Positions 38,638 through 49,413 of a DNA stretch of 64,000 nt are shown in pieces (the stretch's first letter is position 1; each line of letters begins with the position of its first letter). Position numbers and translations under genes: made by a program. A model generated the notes under the pieces. The model had not been told where the DNA came from. It searched no databases and saw only the letters and a list, made by a program, of their open reading frames with translations. Source of the stretch: CAWDMC01 sp963803295 (GTDB taxonomy: Bacteria; Acidobacteriota; Terriglobia; UBA7540). The stretch covers positions 310,001 through 374,000 of the forward strand of contig CAWDMC010000024.1 in the NCBI GenBank assembly GCA_963803295.1, written 5' to 3'.

Positions 38638-38746
38638 AGCCGTCACTGGCGGAGATTGACGCATCCCATGATAAGTGCTCGACGAAGTGCTTAACGAGTG
38701 GAAATCGTAGGTCTTCGTGGGTAAATGACGTAGTTAGAATTGATGT

Positions 38747-39475
38747 ATGGCTAGACTAAAAGTAAAGCATGAGATCGGGGCACGCTTCACGCGAAGGGGC
38801 AGCGGCTGTCGGAATGCCGCCTTTGCGGGTTTTGCAGGACTTTGCATTTTGCTGGCTGCAGGGCGTTGGTTCGCACTCGCCGTTGCACCCTCCAATACGC
38901 CAGCAGTCCTTTCACCCTTGGCCGCGCGCGACTTTGAAACCAAGATCGACATGCTGCAGAAGACTAGCTTGCCGCCTTCTTACCACCCGATCGTGATCAC
39001 GGATCTCGAAGCGAACTCCTATCTGAAATACAAGGGTCAGACCTTCCTGCCCCCCAGCGTCCAGAATCCGGAAGTTCGCATCAATTCGGATGGGATCCAC
39101 GGCGCGGCCGACGTGGACTTCAACCAGCTTGCTCCCCAGAGTGGGTCTAAGCAAGCCGGCCAGGCCAGTCAGGCCAGTCAGGCCAGTCAGGATTGGACAA
39201 CGCGGGCCTTCAGCATGATCCTCAGCGGCAAGCAGCGCGTGTCCGCAGTGGGCAAGCTCGAGACGGCCAATGGCGAGGCGAAGCTCATCATCCAAGACGT
39301 TTATATCGGCAGCGTCCAAGTTCCCCAAGTTCTGGTGGAGTGGCTTCTCTCAAATTACGTGCAGACACAGTATAAAGTGGACCTCTCAAAACCGCTTGTC
39401 CTACCCGATCACGTGGCCCGCATCGAACTGGGACACGGTCAGGCCACGCTCGTCCGGAGTCCCAACAAGAAGTAG
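38747..39475 (+). CDS. Hypothetical membrane-anchored periplasmic protein
   Basis: 242 residues. A hydrophobic anchor (AAFAGFAGLCILLAAGRWF, about 24-42) follows a basic start. The body has ITDLEANSYLKYKGQTFLPP, NPEVRINSDGIHGAADVDFN and MILSGKQRVSAVGKLETANG, a pattern reminiscent of small lipid-binding beta proteins, though I cannot name a family. In the middle a 9-bp unit (CAGGCCAGT, 39161-39187) is repeated three times and encodes QASQASQAS. It lies 110 bp after the AsmA-like gene on the same strand. Confidence 0.6.
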   Translation: MARLKVKHEIGARFTRRGSGCRNAAFAGFAGLCILLAAGRWFALAVAPSNTPAVLSPLAARDFETKIDMLQKTSLPPSYHPIVITDLEANSYLKYKGQTFLPPSVQNPEVRINSDGIHGAADVDFNQLAPQSGSKQAGQASQASQASQDWTTRAFSMILSGKQRVSAVGKLETANGEAKLIIQDVYIGSVQVPQVLVEWLLSNYVQTQYKVDLSKPLVLPDHVARIELGHGQATLVRSPNKK

Positions 39476-39497
39476 CCCTGCCTGCCTGCCTGCTTGC

Positions 39498-42131
39498 CTA
39501 CTCGTAACGCAAAGCTTCCAGTGGATCCACGCGTGTGGCGCGGCGCGCCGGTATATAGGCTGCAAGCAGCGCGATCGCGATCATCGCTGCGGCGCCCAAC
39601 GTGATCGGCAGGGAGCCCTTTGCGGGCAGGTCCGGGATTAAACTGGCAGCGATGGTTTTGGCCCAGAAGGCGACCGGGGCTCCCACTACGAGGCCTATCG
39701 ACACCATGCCCAGCGCGTCGCGAAGCACCATCCAGAGGACGTCGCTTCGCGTGGCGCCCAGGGCCATGCGCACGCCGATCTCGTTGATTCGCCGAGCCAC
39801 CATGTAGGCCAGCAGCCCGTAGATCCCGATGGCCGCGAGCAGCGCGCCCAGTGCTCCAAATGTTCCAGAAAGCGTCGCGATGAGCCGTTCCGGAACAATG
39901 GACGCATCCACTTGATCGTCGAGCGTCGTGATCTGCGCCACCTGTATCGTTCTTGCCGCTTCGCGCACCACGCGGCGCACTTCCGGGGCCACAGCGGCGG
40001 GATCGACACGGGTCCAGAGCGCAAAATGCGAGGATGCGGCTGCATCCTGGAAAGCGTCGAAGTAGATGGTGCGCTTTGTGGCTTCAGTTATGTCGCGATA
40101 CTTGGTGTCGGCCACCATTCCCACGATTTCGTAAGGCTTGTCCGCCCCAAAGCCTTTCCAGTCGCGATCGAGCGTGAAATGCTTGCCGATAGGGTTGCCG
40201 TCGGCAAAATAATAGCGCGCCATTGCCTGATTGACGATCGCCACGCGCTGGCCGGCCTGGTCCTGGAAGGTAAAATCGCGTCCCGCGAGGAACGGCGTGC
40301 CGAGCGTCTCGAAATACTTCGGCGCGACCCAGTTTAAGGAAACATAGCGGCGGTCTTCGGGCTTTTCCTGGTGACCTTCCACGTTTGCGAAACTGGACGC
40401 TCCCGCGCCCGAGACGGGAGTCATGCCGCTGAGCGTGGCCGAGCGGACACCCGGTATCGCTTCCAGACGCCCCAGCATTTCCTGGTAGAGGTGGGACAAT
40501 TGCTCGCCCTTGTATCCGCTGCGAGCGGGATCGAGGGTCACCAGTAAAACGTGATCGCGGCGGAAACCGAGATCGAGGTGCTGAAGGTCCCACAGGTGAC
40601 CGACAAACACGCCGGCCGAGCTTAACAGCACCACTGATAAAGCCACTTGAACCACCACCAAGCTCTTTCCGAAAAGGCGTCGAAGGCTCGTCTCGCCCGC
40701 TCTGCCTGTGTCTCGCAAGGAAAGCGCCGGGGCGGATGTGAATGCGTGCCAAGCAGGCGCTAGCCCAAAGAGCACCCCCGTCAGCAACGCCAGTCCGGCG
40801 GTGAAGAGCAGGACCTGCACATCAGGCTGGATGTGAATCGCGAGGCGAGGTCCCGGCATCCGGCGTCCGGACATGATGATCCTCACCAGGGCATCGGCGC
40901 CGAAATACGCTATGAGGATGCCAAGTCCTCCGCCCGCCGCCGATAGCACCAAAGACTCGGTCAAGAGTTGGCGGACCAGGCGCCAGCGACCAGCCCCCAA
41001 AGAGACTCGCAACGCCATCTCTCGCTTGCGGCCGGCGACGCGCGCCAGCAGCATGTTTGCCAGATTTGTGCAGGCGATCAACAGGAGCAGGCCCACCACG
41101 GCCATCAGCACTACCAACGGCTTTGCAAACTGATAGCGCAGCTCTGTCGCTAGACCGGCGCTCGCCGATTCCACCTTGAACTTCAACTGGTGCATCAGGG
41201 GGTTTTTGCTGGTCCTGGTTCTTTCTTCCAGGGTCCACCTGAATAGCACTGCCATTTCCGCGCGCGCCTGCTTGATCGAAACACCGGGTCTTAACCGTCC
41301 CACCAACTGCAAAGGCCCGAGGTCACTGGACTTCGGGCGATGGGCCATCGACACTACAGCCAGTGGCACCCAGATTTCGGGCCGAACTCCGACCTGTACT
41401 CCATAGAACTGGCGCGGAGTGACTCCAACGATCGTGACGGGCACATCTTCCACCACGATCCGTCTGCCCAGAACGGCCGGATTCAAATTGAACTTGTTCT
41501 TCCAGTAAGACCAACTCACGACGGCCACCGCCGCGTCAGCGGCCCCCACGCGATCGTCTCCAGGATCGATCAGGCGGCCGATCGCGGGCTTCACTCCAAG
41601 TATTTGGAAGAAGTTCCCCACAACACCTTCTCCATCGACGGCCTCCGGCTCGATCCCCTCGCCGCGCACATTGAAACGGGAGAGCTGAAAGCCGGTGAGC
41701 CCTGAAAGGAGGTGGCTGTGGTCCCGAAAATATTCGTAACTCTGCCACGAGAAGAAGTTCAAAGGAGGATCACCGGGGTATAGATTCAGAAATTCCACGA
41801 GCTGATCCGGTTCTCGAACCGGGAGCTTGCGCAACATCAAGGTGTCAATGAGGCTGAAGATGGCGGTGTTGGCTCCTATGCCGAGAGCCAGCGAGAGCAG
41901 GGCCACGATTGTGAAGCCCGGGCTCCGCCGGAGCTGCCGCAGGCCATAGCGCACGTCTGCAATCAGGTCTCTAAGCAGGTGCGTTCCCAAGGCGTCGCGG
42001 CACTCTTCCTTGTACCGTTGGTAACCACCGAACTCGATCCGCGCCTGACGCTCCGCCTCCGCACGCGAAAGTCCGTGACGTTCCAGTTCGTCAGCGCGAC
42101 TTTGCAAGTGGGAGCGAAGCTCGTCTTCCAT
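39498..42131 (-). CDS. ADOP-family permease A1 (MacB/FtsX-like), 5' end replaced by a REP hairpin
   Basis: 877 residues. The ADOP prefix ELERHGLSRAEAERQARIEF comes first, then TM1 (about 73-97) and a periplasmic core domain. The first FtsX domain has LLLLIACTNLANMLLARVAG, followed by a second core and a second FtsX domain (GALGALLAAIGIYGLLAYMV). The end is PARRATRVDPLEALRYE. ADOPs are double-length MacB-like permeases without an adjacent ATPase. Relatives begin about 25 residues earlier (MKLxASLRT..FRR). Here homology runs upstream only to about WNFTFRR and then meets a REP hairpin with a stop, so translation must start at the ATG at 42131 or not at all. It is the last gene of the array. Confidence 0.85.
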   Translation of the reverse strand: MEDELRSHLQSRADELERHGLSRAEAERQARIEFGGYQRYKEECRDALGTHLLRDLIADVRYGLRQLRRSPGFTIVALLSLALGIGANTAIFSLIDTLMLRKLPVREPDQLVEFLNLYPGDPPLNFFSWQSYEYFRDHSHLLSGLTGFQLSRFNVRGEGIEPEAVDGEGVVGNFFQILGVKPAIGRLIDPGDDRVGAADAAVAVVSWSYWKNKFNLNPAVLGRRIVVEDVPVTIVGVTPRQFYGVQVGVRPEIWVPLAVVSMAHRPKSSDLGPLQLVGRLRPGVSIKQARAEMAVLFRWTLEERTRTSKNPLMHQLKFKVESASAGLATELRYQFAKPLVVLMAVVGLLLLIACTNLANMLLARVAGRKREMALRVSLGAGRWRLVRQLLTESLVLSAAGGGLGILIAYFGADALVRIIMSGRRMPGPRLAIHIQPDVQVLLFTAGLALLTGVLFGLAPAWHAFTSAPALSLRDTGRAGETSLRRLFGKSLVVVQVALSVVLLSSAGVFVGHLWDLQHLDLGFRRDHVLLVTLDPARSGYKGEQLSHLYQEMLGRLEAIPGVRSATLSGMTPVSGAGASSFANVEGHQEKPEDRRYVSLNWVAPKYFETLGTPFLAGRDFTFQDQAGQRVAIVNQAMARYYFADGNPIGKHFTLDRDWKGFGADKPYEIVGMVADTKYRDITEATKRTIYFDAFQDAAASSHFALWTRVDPAAVAPEVRRVVREAARTIQVAQITTLDDQVDASIVPERLIATLSGTFGALGALLAAIGIYGLLAYMVARRINEIGVRMALGATRSDVLWMVLRDALGMVSIGLVVGAPVAFWAKTIAASLIPDLPAKGSLPITLGAAAMIAIALLAAYIPARRATRVDPLEALRYE

Positions 42132-42174
42132 TTCCTGCTCGATTCGCTGTCGGCGGAACGTAAAATTCCACCGG

Positions 42175-42207
42175 GTAGCGCGGACCTCCGTCTATGAGGT
42201 CCGCGGC
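42175..42207 (+). repeat. REP hairpin 1
   Basis: The core stem GCGGACCTC / GAGGTCCGC has a 7-nt loop (CGTCTAT), between GTAGC and GGC. It lies just beyond the 3' end of the RAYT gene and replaces the start of A1. Four further copies are at 42980, 43307, 43638 and 43965. Confidence 0.8.
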
Positions 42208-42240
42208 TTGTGTCTTCGCAGCACCCAATGACGACGCCAG

Positions 42241-42831
42241 TCAAACTAGCGTTCTCGGATCCGAAGGCATCCTCTCGCGGTCAATGGTCAAACCACAGCG
42301 TCGCTCTTGTTCTGTCGCGCTCACGCCGGAATATTCCTTGAGGCTCGACCATCGCCAGTCCTGAGGACGACACACCAGCCCAGCCTTGACGGGGTTGAGG
42401 TGAATGTATTCGACCTTTTCGTTGTATTCTTTCACAGTGCGCAGGGCACGATCGAAAAAGCGCCCTTGCCACAATTTGCCCGTTTCATGTCGTTGGCGGT
42501 TAGTTAAAATCATCCCACTGGTTTTGATGGATTTCATCACCAGCGAGATGGTGAGTGGATGCACCGGCGCGCAGATGCTATGCCGGTGATCGGGCAGAAA
42601 AACCCAGGCGGTCAAAAAGAACGGATGCATCATGCGCGCCCGGTTGAAGGCGAGCGCCAGGAAACCGAAATCGGCGTCAACGAGCCTGGTGCGCTCTTTG
42701 AGCAGACGCACGGTGACGAAGAAATATCGATCCGAGAGAAAAGGCCGACGCAGCCGCGACACAGCGCCAGAATACAACACCGGGCTGCGCGAGCGCCAGA
42801 GAAGAGCTCCCTGGACGCTGGGCCTTACCAC
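42241..42831 (-). CDS. REP-associated tyrosine transposase (RAYT, Y1/IS200-like)
   Basis: 196 residues. The Y1 HUH fold shows FLSDRYFFVTVRLL, the histidine pair in VFLPDHRHSIC (His82, His84), KLWQGRFFDRALRTVKEYNE, and the catalytic Tyr142 in EYIHLNPVKAGLV followed by DWRWSSLKEYSG. Unlike IS200 enzymes, RAYTs have no IS ends and act on REP hairpins, which are present here. The C-terminus carries a short tail (GLTIDRERMPSDP). The N-terminus before residue 30 is not family-like and the true start may lie a little downstream. Its upstream hairpin is missing, unlike in the two deletion derivatives. Confidence 0.85.
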   Translation of the reverse strand: MVRPSVQGALLWRSRSPVLYSGAVSRLRRPFLSDRYFFVTVRLLKERTRLVDADFGFLALAFNRARMMHPFFLTAWVFLPDHRHSICAPVHPLTISLVMKSIKTSGMILTNRQRHETGKLWQGRFFDRALRTVKEYNEKVEYIHLNPVKAGLVCRPQDWRWSSLKEYSGVSATEQERRCGLTIDRERMPSDPRTLV

Positions 42832-42979
42832 GACGGCCCTGGCAGAAGGCCGGCTTTGGGGGCGATTGCAGACCTCGAAAAGCAGCAGGGGAATCTTTCC
42901 GACCGCGCCGCGCCGAGCTCAAGGGAGGGCGGGGTGAAACGAAGCCTTTCTACCATTCGATCAGGGCTCGCATGAACGG
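42832..42979. other. Unassigned 148 bp between RAYT and the first deletion derivative
   Basis: Similarity between the RAYT locus and its derivatives stops abruptly at GCCAGAGAAGAGC (about 42810). This is where the derivatives have a REP hairpin. The sequence from there to 42979 matches nothing else in the window. It may be foreign DNA joined when the right hairpin was lost. Confidence 0.4.
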
Positions 42980-43339
42980 GTAGCGCGGACCTCCGCCTTT
43001 GAGGTCCACGGCTTGTGTCTTCGCGGCACCGATTGACGATGCCGGTGAGATGGTGAATGGATAAGAGCGGCGCGCAGATATTAGGCCAGTGATCGGGAAG
43101 AAAAACCCAGGCGATCAAAGAGGAGGGATGCATCAGGCGCGCTCGGTTGAAGGCGGGCGTAGCAGAGCGAAATCGGAGCCAACGAGCCTGGCGCGCTCTT
43201 TGAGCGGACACACGGTAATGAAGAAATATCGATCCGAGAGAAAAGGCCGACGCAACCGTGACACCGCGCCAGAATACAACACCGGGTGCGTGAGCGCCAG
43301 AGAAGAGCCGCGGACCTCAAAGACGGAGGTCCGCGCTAC
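42980..43339. mobile_element. REP-bounded 360-bp RAYT deletion derivative, copy 1
   Basis: It is bounded by two REP hairpins in inverted orientation (42980-43012 and 43307-43339). The interior keeps the RAYT 5' part up to the histidine motif region (AWVFLPDHWPNICAP) and the segment found just after the RAYT stop; the tyrosine half is deleted. The copy at 43638-43997 has the same length and is almost identical. It resembles a non-autonomous unit mobilised by the RAYT. Confidence 0.75.
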
Positions 43340-43371
43340 TCGCTTCGCTGCTTCAGTTGTGTGGCCCTCGA

Positions 43372-43637
43372 TTACTCATAGCGGAGCGCTACCATCGGAT
43401 CGACCTTCGTCGCCCGGCGAGCGGGAAGGTAAGCTGCAAGCAGCGCGATCCCAACCACAATTACTAGCGCGGCTGTAAGCGAGACAGGATCGACGGGCGA
43501 GAAGCCAAACAGCATCTTAGAAACCAGCCTCGATGTCCCGAGGGCAATAGGCAGGCCAATGGCCATCCCCATCGCGATTAAGCGCAGCGAATCTGAGAGG
43601 GTCAGGCGCAATATGTTGCTCACTTCGGCCCCCAAAG
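43372..43637 (-). pseudogene. C-terminal ADOP fragment cut at a REP element
   Basis: About 87 codons of the last FtsX domain: LGAEVSNILRLTLSDSLRLI, then PIALGTSRLVSKMLFGFSPV and the terminal PARRATKVDPMVALRYE. Homology starts exactly at the outer edge of the second REP derivative. The missing ~800 N-terminal codons are not on its other side, where a different complete ADOP end (A2) begins. The fragment is therefore a relic of recombination or deletion, not a simply interrupted gene. Confidence 0.8.
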
Positions 43638-43997
43638 GTAGCGCGGACCTCCGCCTTTGAGGTCCGCGGCTTGTGTCTTCGCGACACCGAATGACGATGC
43701 CGGTGAGATGGTGAATGGATAAGAGCGGCGCGCAGATATTAGGCCAGTGATCGGGAAGAAAAACCCAGGCGATCAAAGAGGAGGGATGCATCAGGCGCGC
43801 TCGGTTGAAGGCGGGCGTAGCAGAGCGAAATCGGAGCCAACGAGCCTGGCGCGCTCTTTGAGCGGACACACGGTAACGAAGAAATATCGATCCGAGAGAA
43901 AAGGCCGACGCAACCGTGACACCGCGCCAGAATACAACACCGGGTGCGTGAGCGCCAGAGAAGAGCCGCGGACCTCAAAGACGGAGGTCCGCGCTAC
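43638..43997. mobile_element. REP-bounded 360-bp RAYT deletion derivative, copy 2
   Basis: Same structure and length as 42980-43339, with hairpins at 43638-43670 and 43965-43997. Both copies are followed on the right by the same ADOP junction (TCGCTTCGCTGCTTCAG...), but their left flanks differ. This suggests that element and ADOP 3' end were duplicated together. Confidence 0.75.
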
Positions 43998-44030
43998 TCG
44001 CTTCGCTGCTTCAGTTGTGTGGCCCTCCGA

Positions 44031-46711
44031 TTACTCATAGCGGAGCGCTACCATCGGATCGACTCTCGTCGCCCGGCGGGCCGGAATGTAGCAGGCCGAA
44101 AAGGCGACGCCGGAAACTACCGCCGAGACGACAGTGAAGCTGAGAGGATCTGCGGGTTTGACGGCGTAAAGCAGGCTCGACAAGAAGCGCGTCAAAGCCA
44201 ATGCGCCTACCACTCCGATTCCTATGCCAGTCAGGGCTGGCACCATCCCTTGCCTCACGACGAGCGCGAGCACATCATGTACTTGCGCACCTAACGCCAC
44301 GCGGAGGCCGATCTCATAGGTGCGCTGCAGGACACTGTAGGACATCACTCCGTAAATCCCGACTGCCGCCAGCAGCAGAGCGATGGCGGCGAACGTGCCA
44401 AGCAGGAGCAGATCAAAATTCGTCTGCCCCGTCGAATTAAGCATCACTTCTTGCATCGTCTGAACCTTCGTCGCCGGCAAGGGGGTGTCGCCGGCCAAGA
44501 GGGCTTGCTGAACGGCTTTACTGACGCTCATGGGTGCGACACCCGTCTTTGTGCGGACGGCGATGCTGGCCGGGTAGAGTTGACTCATTAGCCTTATCCC
44601 CGCGCCCGGAACGTTCGACCATACCTGGTACATCGTGGGTGGCGGATCGGCATCGAGCCGGTCGTGGACGTCGCCAACAACACCGACGATTTCCGTAGGC
44701 CCCTGATCGAGCTCGGGGCCCAGTCCGGCGCCAATCACGAGCGATTGGCCCACAGGATTCTGCTTCGGCCAGAATTTGCGCGCCATGGCCTCATTGACAA
44801 TCACGGTGTGGGCAGGTTCCTGTTCACGGAACAGTCGCCCCGAACGCAGCGGAATCCGCAAAGTCTCGAAATAGCGCGATGAGGCAGAACACCACAGCAC
44901 ATCGCCGGTAAATTTAGAGCCGTCGAGGAGCGGCCGTCCGGGGATGTCGAATACCATATCGACGATGGCTTCGGTGGGCAGCGAGCTGGCCAGGGTAGCC
45001 ACCTCCACTCCCGGAATGCGCTTCACGCTTTCCACGACTTGGCGCGTCACGCGATCCGCTACGCCAGGCTTCGCATAGGCAGAACCGGCCAGCGATACTT
45101 TCATCGTCAGAAGGTTGTGCGGATCGAATCCGGGCTGCACACGATGTAGCGCGGCGAAGCTGCGGATTAACAGAACGGCCCCACACAGCAACACCACAGC
45201 GACGCTAATTTCGGCGGCCACCAGCGCCCTGCGGGTGTGACTTGCCTTAGGCTTGCGCCGATGCGTCCGCCTGACTCTTTCAGGAAACACGCCAGATTCG
45301 TCCGCGAAAGCTGGAGCGCCGGAAAGACTCCAAAGGCAACGCCAGTGAGCACGGACAGCAAGACCGTGAACCCGGCCGCCCGCGGATCCAGCGGCGTGAC
45401 GGCGGCCAGTTCCCCGATGCGCGGCACATTACCGGGAGCGACGGCCAGCACGGCCCTCACACCCAACGATGCGAGCGTCAGACCCAGCGCCCCGCCGGCG
45501 GCGGCAAGCAAAACACTTTCCGTGAGCAATTGCTGCAGGATTCGTCCGCGTCCGGCGCCTATGGCCGCCCGAACCGTGATTTCCTTCTGCCGGCCCATAC
45601 CGCGCGCCAGCATCAGACTGGCGACGTTAGCGCAGGCGATCAGCAGCACCAAGCCGACCGCGCCCATGAGGATCAGCAGCTCCGGCCGGACGTCGCCCGT
45701 CATCTGCTGCAGTATTGGGATTACGTTAAGCTTGTCATCCCTCCCTCGCTGCTCGGGATGCGTTTCAACGTAACGCCTGCCGGTCAGGGCGATCCATGAA
45801 TTGACCTCTAAGAGTGTGGTACTGCGCGGAAGCCGGCCGGAAACCGTCAGAATGTGTGCCTGGTCGGTGCTGCCCGCGTCCGCCTGCAGTGGGATCCAGA
45901 CGTCAGCGGACGGGTAGGGACGGAACGCTGGCGCGAGGACGCCGATAACCGCATAAGGCGTGCCACCGAGCGTAATGGTTTTGCCAAGAATCGCCGGATC
46001 GCCGCCGAATCGCCGTTCCCACAACCCATAGCTCATCAGCAAGACTTCGCGTCCGCCCGGCTGGTCCTCGTCGGGACTGAACGTACGGCCCAGCAGTGGG
46101 TTTGCGCCAAACAGGCGGAAATAATGGCGCGAGACTTTCAACGCCGGTACCATCTCCGGCCGTTCGCCGCCGTTGAGATTTACACTGAGGGCGCCCTGCA
46201 GGCGGGCCGTGAGATCCTCCAAGCCGGGGTTGTTTTGCAGCAAAAATGTGAACATGGGAACGGTGTCTGAAGCGCCGCAGCCTTTACAGGTCTGTGGCAG
46301 GACATCCACAATGCGGTCAGAATCCGGATAAGGCAGCGGGTGCAGGAGTATCGCGTTCACGATCGTGAACATGGCTGTATTCGCACCGATGCCGAGCGCG
46401 ATGGTAATCACGGCCACGGCAGTAAACCCGGGAGTTCGGCGCAGTTGACGAATCCCATAGTGCACGTCTGCTACAAGTTCGTTTAGCAAACGGGTGCCAA
46501 GCGCTTCCCGGCATTCTTCCTTGTAACTTTGGTAGCCGCCAAACTCGATCCTCGCCTGCCGCTCCGCCTCCGCGCGCGAAAGTCCGTGGCGTTCCAGATC
46601 GTCAGCGCGAGCTTGTAGGTGGAAGCGAAGTTCTTCTTCCATTTCCCGCTCGACGCGCGAGCGGCGGAAGGTGTAAGTCAGGACTGTACGAAGCGACGCC
46701 CTAAGCTTCAT
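44031..46711 (-). pseudogene. ADOP-family permease A2, one frameshift
   Basis: The N-terminus MKLRASLRTVLTYTFRRSRV and prefix domain are followed by TM1, core 1 and FtsX 1 (LVLLIACANVASLMLARGMG). The first frame ends at 45167; the second takes over at about 45255 with SHTRRALVAAEISVAVVLLC, core 2, FtsX 2 and PARRATRVDPMVALRYE. One base is missing near 45245 (AGGCAAGTCACACC; CAAAGT would restore the frame), giving 894 codons. Either half alone would be a partial permease. The 5' end and its upstream junction are nearly identical to those of A3. Confidence 0.85.
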
Positions 46712-46750
46712 AGCTTTTCTCTTCGCCTTTGCAGGACTGCTTTCATACGA

Positions 46751-49374
46751 CTACTCACACCGCAACGCCACCACGGGATCGACCTTGGTCGCCCGGCGAG
46801 CGGGAACGTAGCACGCGAGCAACGCTACGGATGTAAGAATGAGCGGGACGACAGCGAATGTCAGCGGGTCAGCTGGTTTGACGTCGTAGAGCTGGGTTGA
46901 CAAGAGACGTGTTAGTGCCAGTGCACCGAGGGCACCGATTCCAACACCAATCAGCACGAATTTGAATGCTTGTCCGACAATAAGCTGCCAAACATGGCTT
47001 CGCTCCGCTCCGAGCGCTACCCGGATGCCGATCTCGTGCGTGCGCTGCTCAACACCGTGCGAGACGACCCCGTAGATGCCGACGCCCGCCACCACCAGGG
47101 CCAGGCCGGCGAAAAGACTCAACAAGAACATGGAAAAACGTCGCGCAGCAAGAGACTGCGAGACGATCTGTTCCATGCTCACAATCTGGGTGAGGGGCAC
47201 TTCGCGGTCAAGACCTCGAACGATCCGCTGTATGGAGGGCGCCAGACCCGACGGGCTAGAGGCCGTCCGCACCACGAGACTCATTCCGGAAGCCGCTCCG
47301 TCAATGTAAACGTCGAACCGCGACGGCTCTGCCAATCCGAAATCCTTTACATCTCCGACTACTCCGACAATGGAGAACCAGGGGTGCTGGGGCGCCTCTG
47401 GACCCAGATCGATACGTTGGCCGAGCGGGTCTTCGTGGGGAAAGAACTGGCGAGCCATCGTCTCATTGATGATGAGAACCGGTTGTTTTTCTTCTCCCCA
47501 GGATTTGAAGTATCTACCCCTGACCAGAGGGATTCCCATCGCGCGGAAGTAGCCGGCATTGGTATTCCGCAGTTCCGCAACCGGGAGGGTTTCTCCAGCT
47601 GAGGCGAGGTGTCCTTCAACGCTAAATCGCGTCTTGTTGGCGGATTCGGGGCCGAGAGGAAGATAGTTCACCAGACCCACGGTTTCGACCCCGCCAAGGC
47701 GCCGATACTCTGCACGGCTTGTTGGTAGAAGGGCCCGGCATCGGCATATTTCGACTCGGGCAAGTCGATTCGCGCCACCAAAACATGATCGGGGTCAAAA
47801 CCAGGGTCGGCACCCAGAATGCGCCCGAAGCTCTTGATGAGCAGCCCAGCCCCTACCGAGAGCACCAGCGCCAGAGCCACCTGTGCGACCACGAAGGAAC
47901 CTTGCAGGCGACCATGGTGTGGCGCCTCAGATGAGGCCCTTCTCCCTTCCTTCAGCGATTCGTTGAGATCAAGCCTCGGTCCCCAAACCACCGGCATTAG
48001 GCCGAAAAACAACCCTGCAAAGATCGAAACCACTAGTGCGAACCCCAGGACAGGACCAGTGATCCCGGCCTTGCTCATTCCATCGATCGATGGCGGGCTC
48101 ATTGCAACCAGCAGGTTACGCGTCCAGAAAGTTAGCAGTAAAGCTAGCGCTCCGCCGCACATAGAGAGCAACATCGCTTCGGTCGCCAACTGCCGCACCA
48201 ACCGCCACCGGGTTGCGCCCAGCGCTGTGCGGACGCCCATTTCCTTTTGCCGCACTATCGCTCGCGCCAGCATCAGGTTGGCGATATTGGCGCAGGCAAT
48301 TAGCAGCACCAGCCCAGCCGCGGCGAACAGGATTAGCAGAGCCGGTTGCACGCCTCCTACCAGCTCCTCACGAAGCGGAAGCAAGGTTACTCCCCAGCCC
48401 TCATTCGTCTTCGGATACTCTCGGCTGAGGCGCCCCGCGATGGCGCTCATGTCGGCACGAGCTTGGGGCAAGGTTACACCTGGCTTGAGGCCGGCTACGA
48501 CCTCAAGTGGGTGATAGACGCGACTCGTTAACTCCGCTGTGCCCATCTGCCCGAGAGTCATCCATACCTCAGCCCAGTCAGGGAAACGGAAGCCGCGGGA
48601 CATAACACCGACGACCGTATAGTTCTTCTCATCGAGAATCACACCTCGTCCGATTATGCCGCGGTCGGAGCCAAACATTTGCTGCCAGAGCTTGTGGCTC
48701 AGGACCAAAGCTGGCGGGCTGCCCGGCTTATCTTCGGCCGGAACAAATGTGCGTCCAAGGTATGCCTTGGCGCCTAACAGTGGGAATAGTCCGGCCGAAA
48801 TGAAAGTTCCTTGAACTCGTTTCGGCTCCCCCTGGCCAGTGAGGGTAAAACCGCGTGCCACTCGGTATGCCCCAAGCGCCTCGAAAACGTGATTCTGGTC
48901 CTGCCAATCGAGGAAGTTAGGAACCGATACCCAAACTTTGGGGAACTCCCGGTACGTCTCCCACGCCATCACGAGACGGTCAGGATTGTTATAGGGAAGA
49001 GAGCGAATCAGGACCGCATTGACGACGCTGAATACTCCCGTCGTGGCCCCGATGCCGAGCACCAGGGTCATGACTATCACAACCGCAAATCCCGGACTGC
49101 GGCGCAATTGCCGCATTCCATAACGCAAGTCGCCAATCAGTTCTCCGAGCAGACGCGTTCCCCAAGCATCCCGGCACTCCTCTTTGTGGCGTTGATAACC
49201 ACCGAACTCGATGCGCGCCTGCCGCTCCGCCTCTGCGCGCGAAAGTCCGTGGCGTTCCAGATCGTCAGCGCGATTTTGCAGGTGGGAGCGAAGCTCATCT
49301 TCCATTTCCCGCTCGACGCGCGAGCGGCGGAAGGTGTAAGTCAGGACTGTACGAAGCGACGCCCAAAGCTTCAT
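46751..49374 (-). pseudogene. ADOP-family permease A3, one frameshift
   Basis: The prefix domain, TM1 and core 1 (FPKVWVSVPNFLDWQDQNHV) precede FtsX 1 (LVLLIACANIANLMLARAIV) and the start of core 2. At about 47690 the frame is lost: GALAGSKPWVW ends with a stop, while a fifth G in the GGGG run would give GALAGVETVGLVNYLPLGP and continue to PARRATKVDPVVALRCE, 875 codons in all. All other domain motifs are intact. It sits 39 bp upstream of A2 in the transcription direction. Confidence 0.86.
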
Positions 49375-49413
49375 AGCTTTTCTCTTCGCCTTTGCAGGAC
49401 TGCTTTCATACGA

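Noticed and set aside
39478..39500. CCTG tetranucleotide run as a regulatory repeat
   Set aside because: Only about four imperfect units between two stop codons, too short to call.
42980..43997. Intact second and third RAYT genes
   Set aside because: Both copies lack the half encoding the catalytic tyrosine; only the 5' part up to the histidine motif remains.
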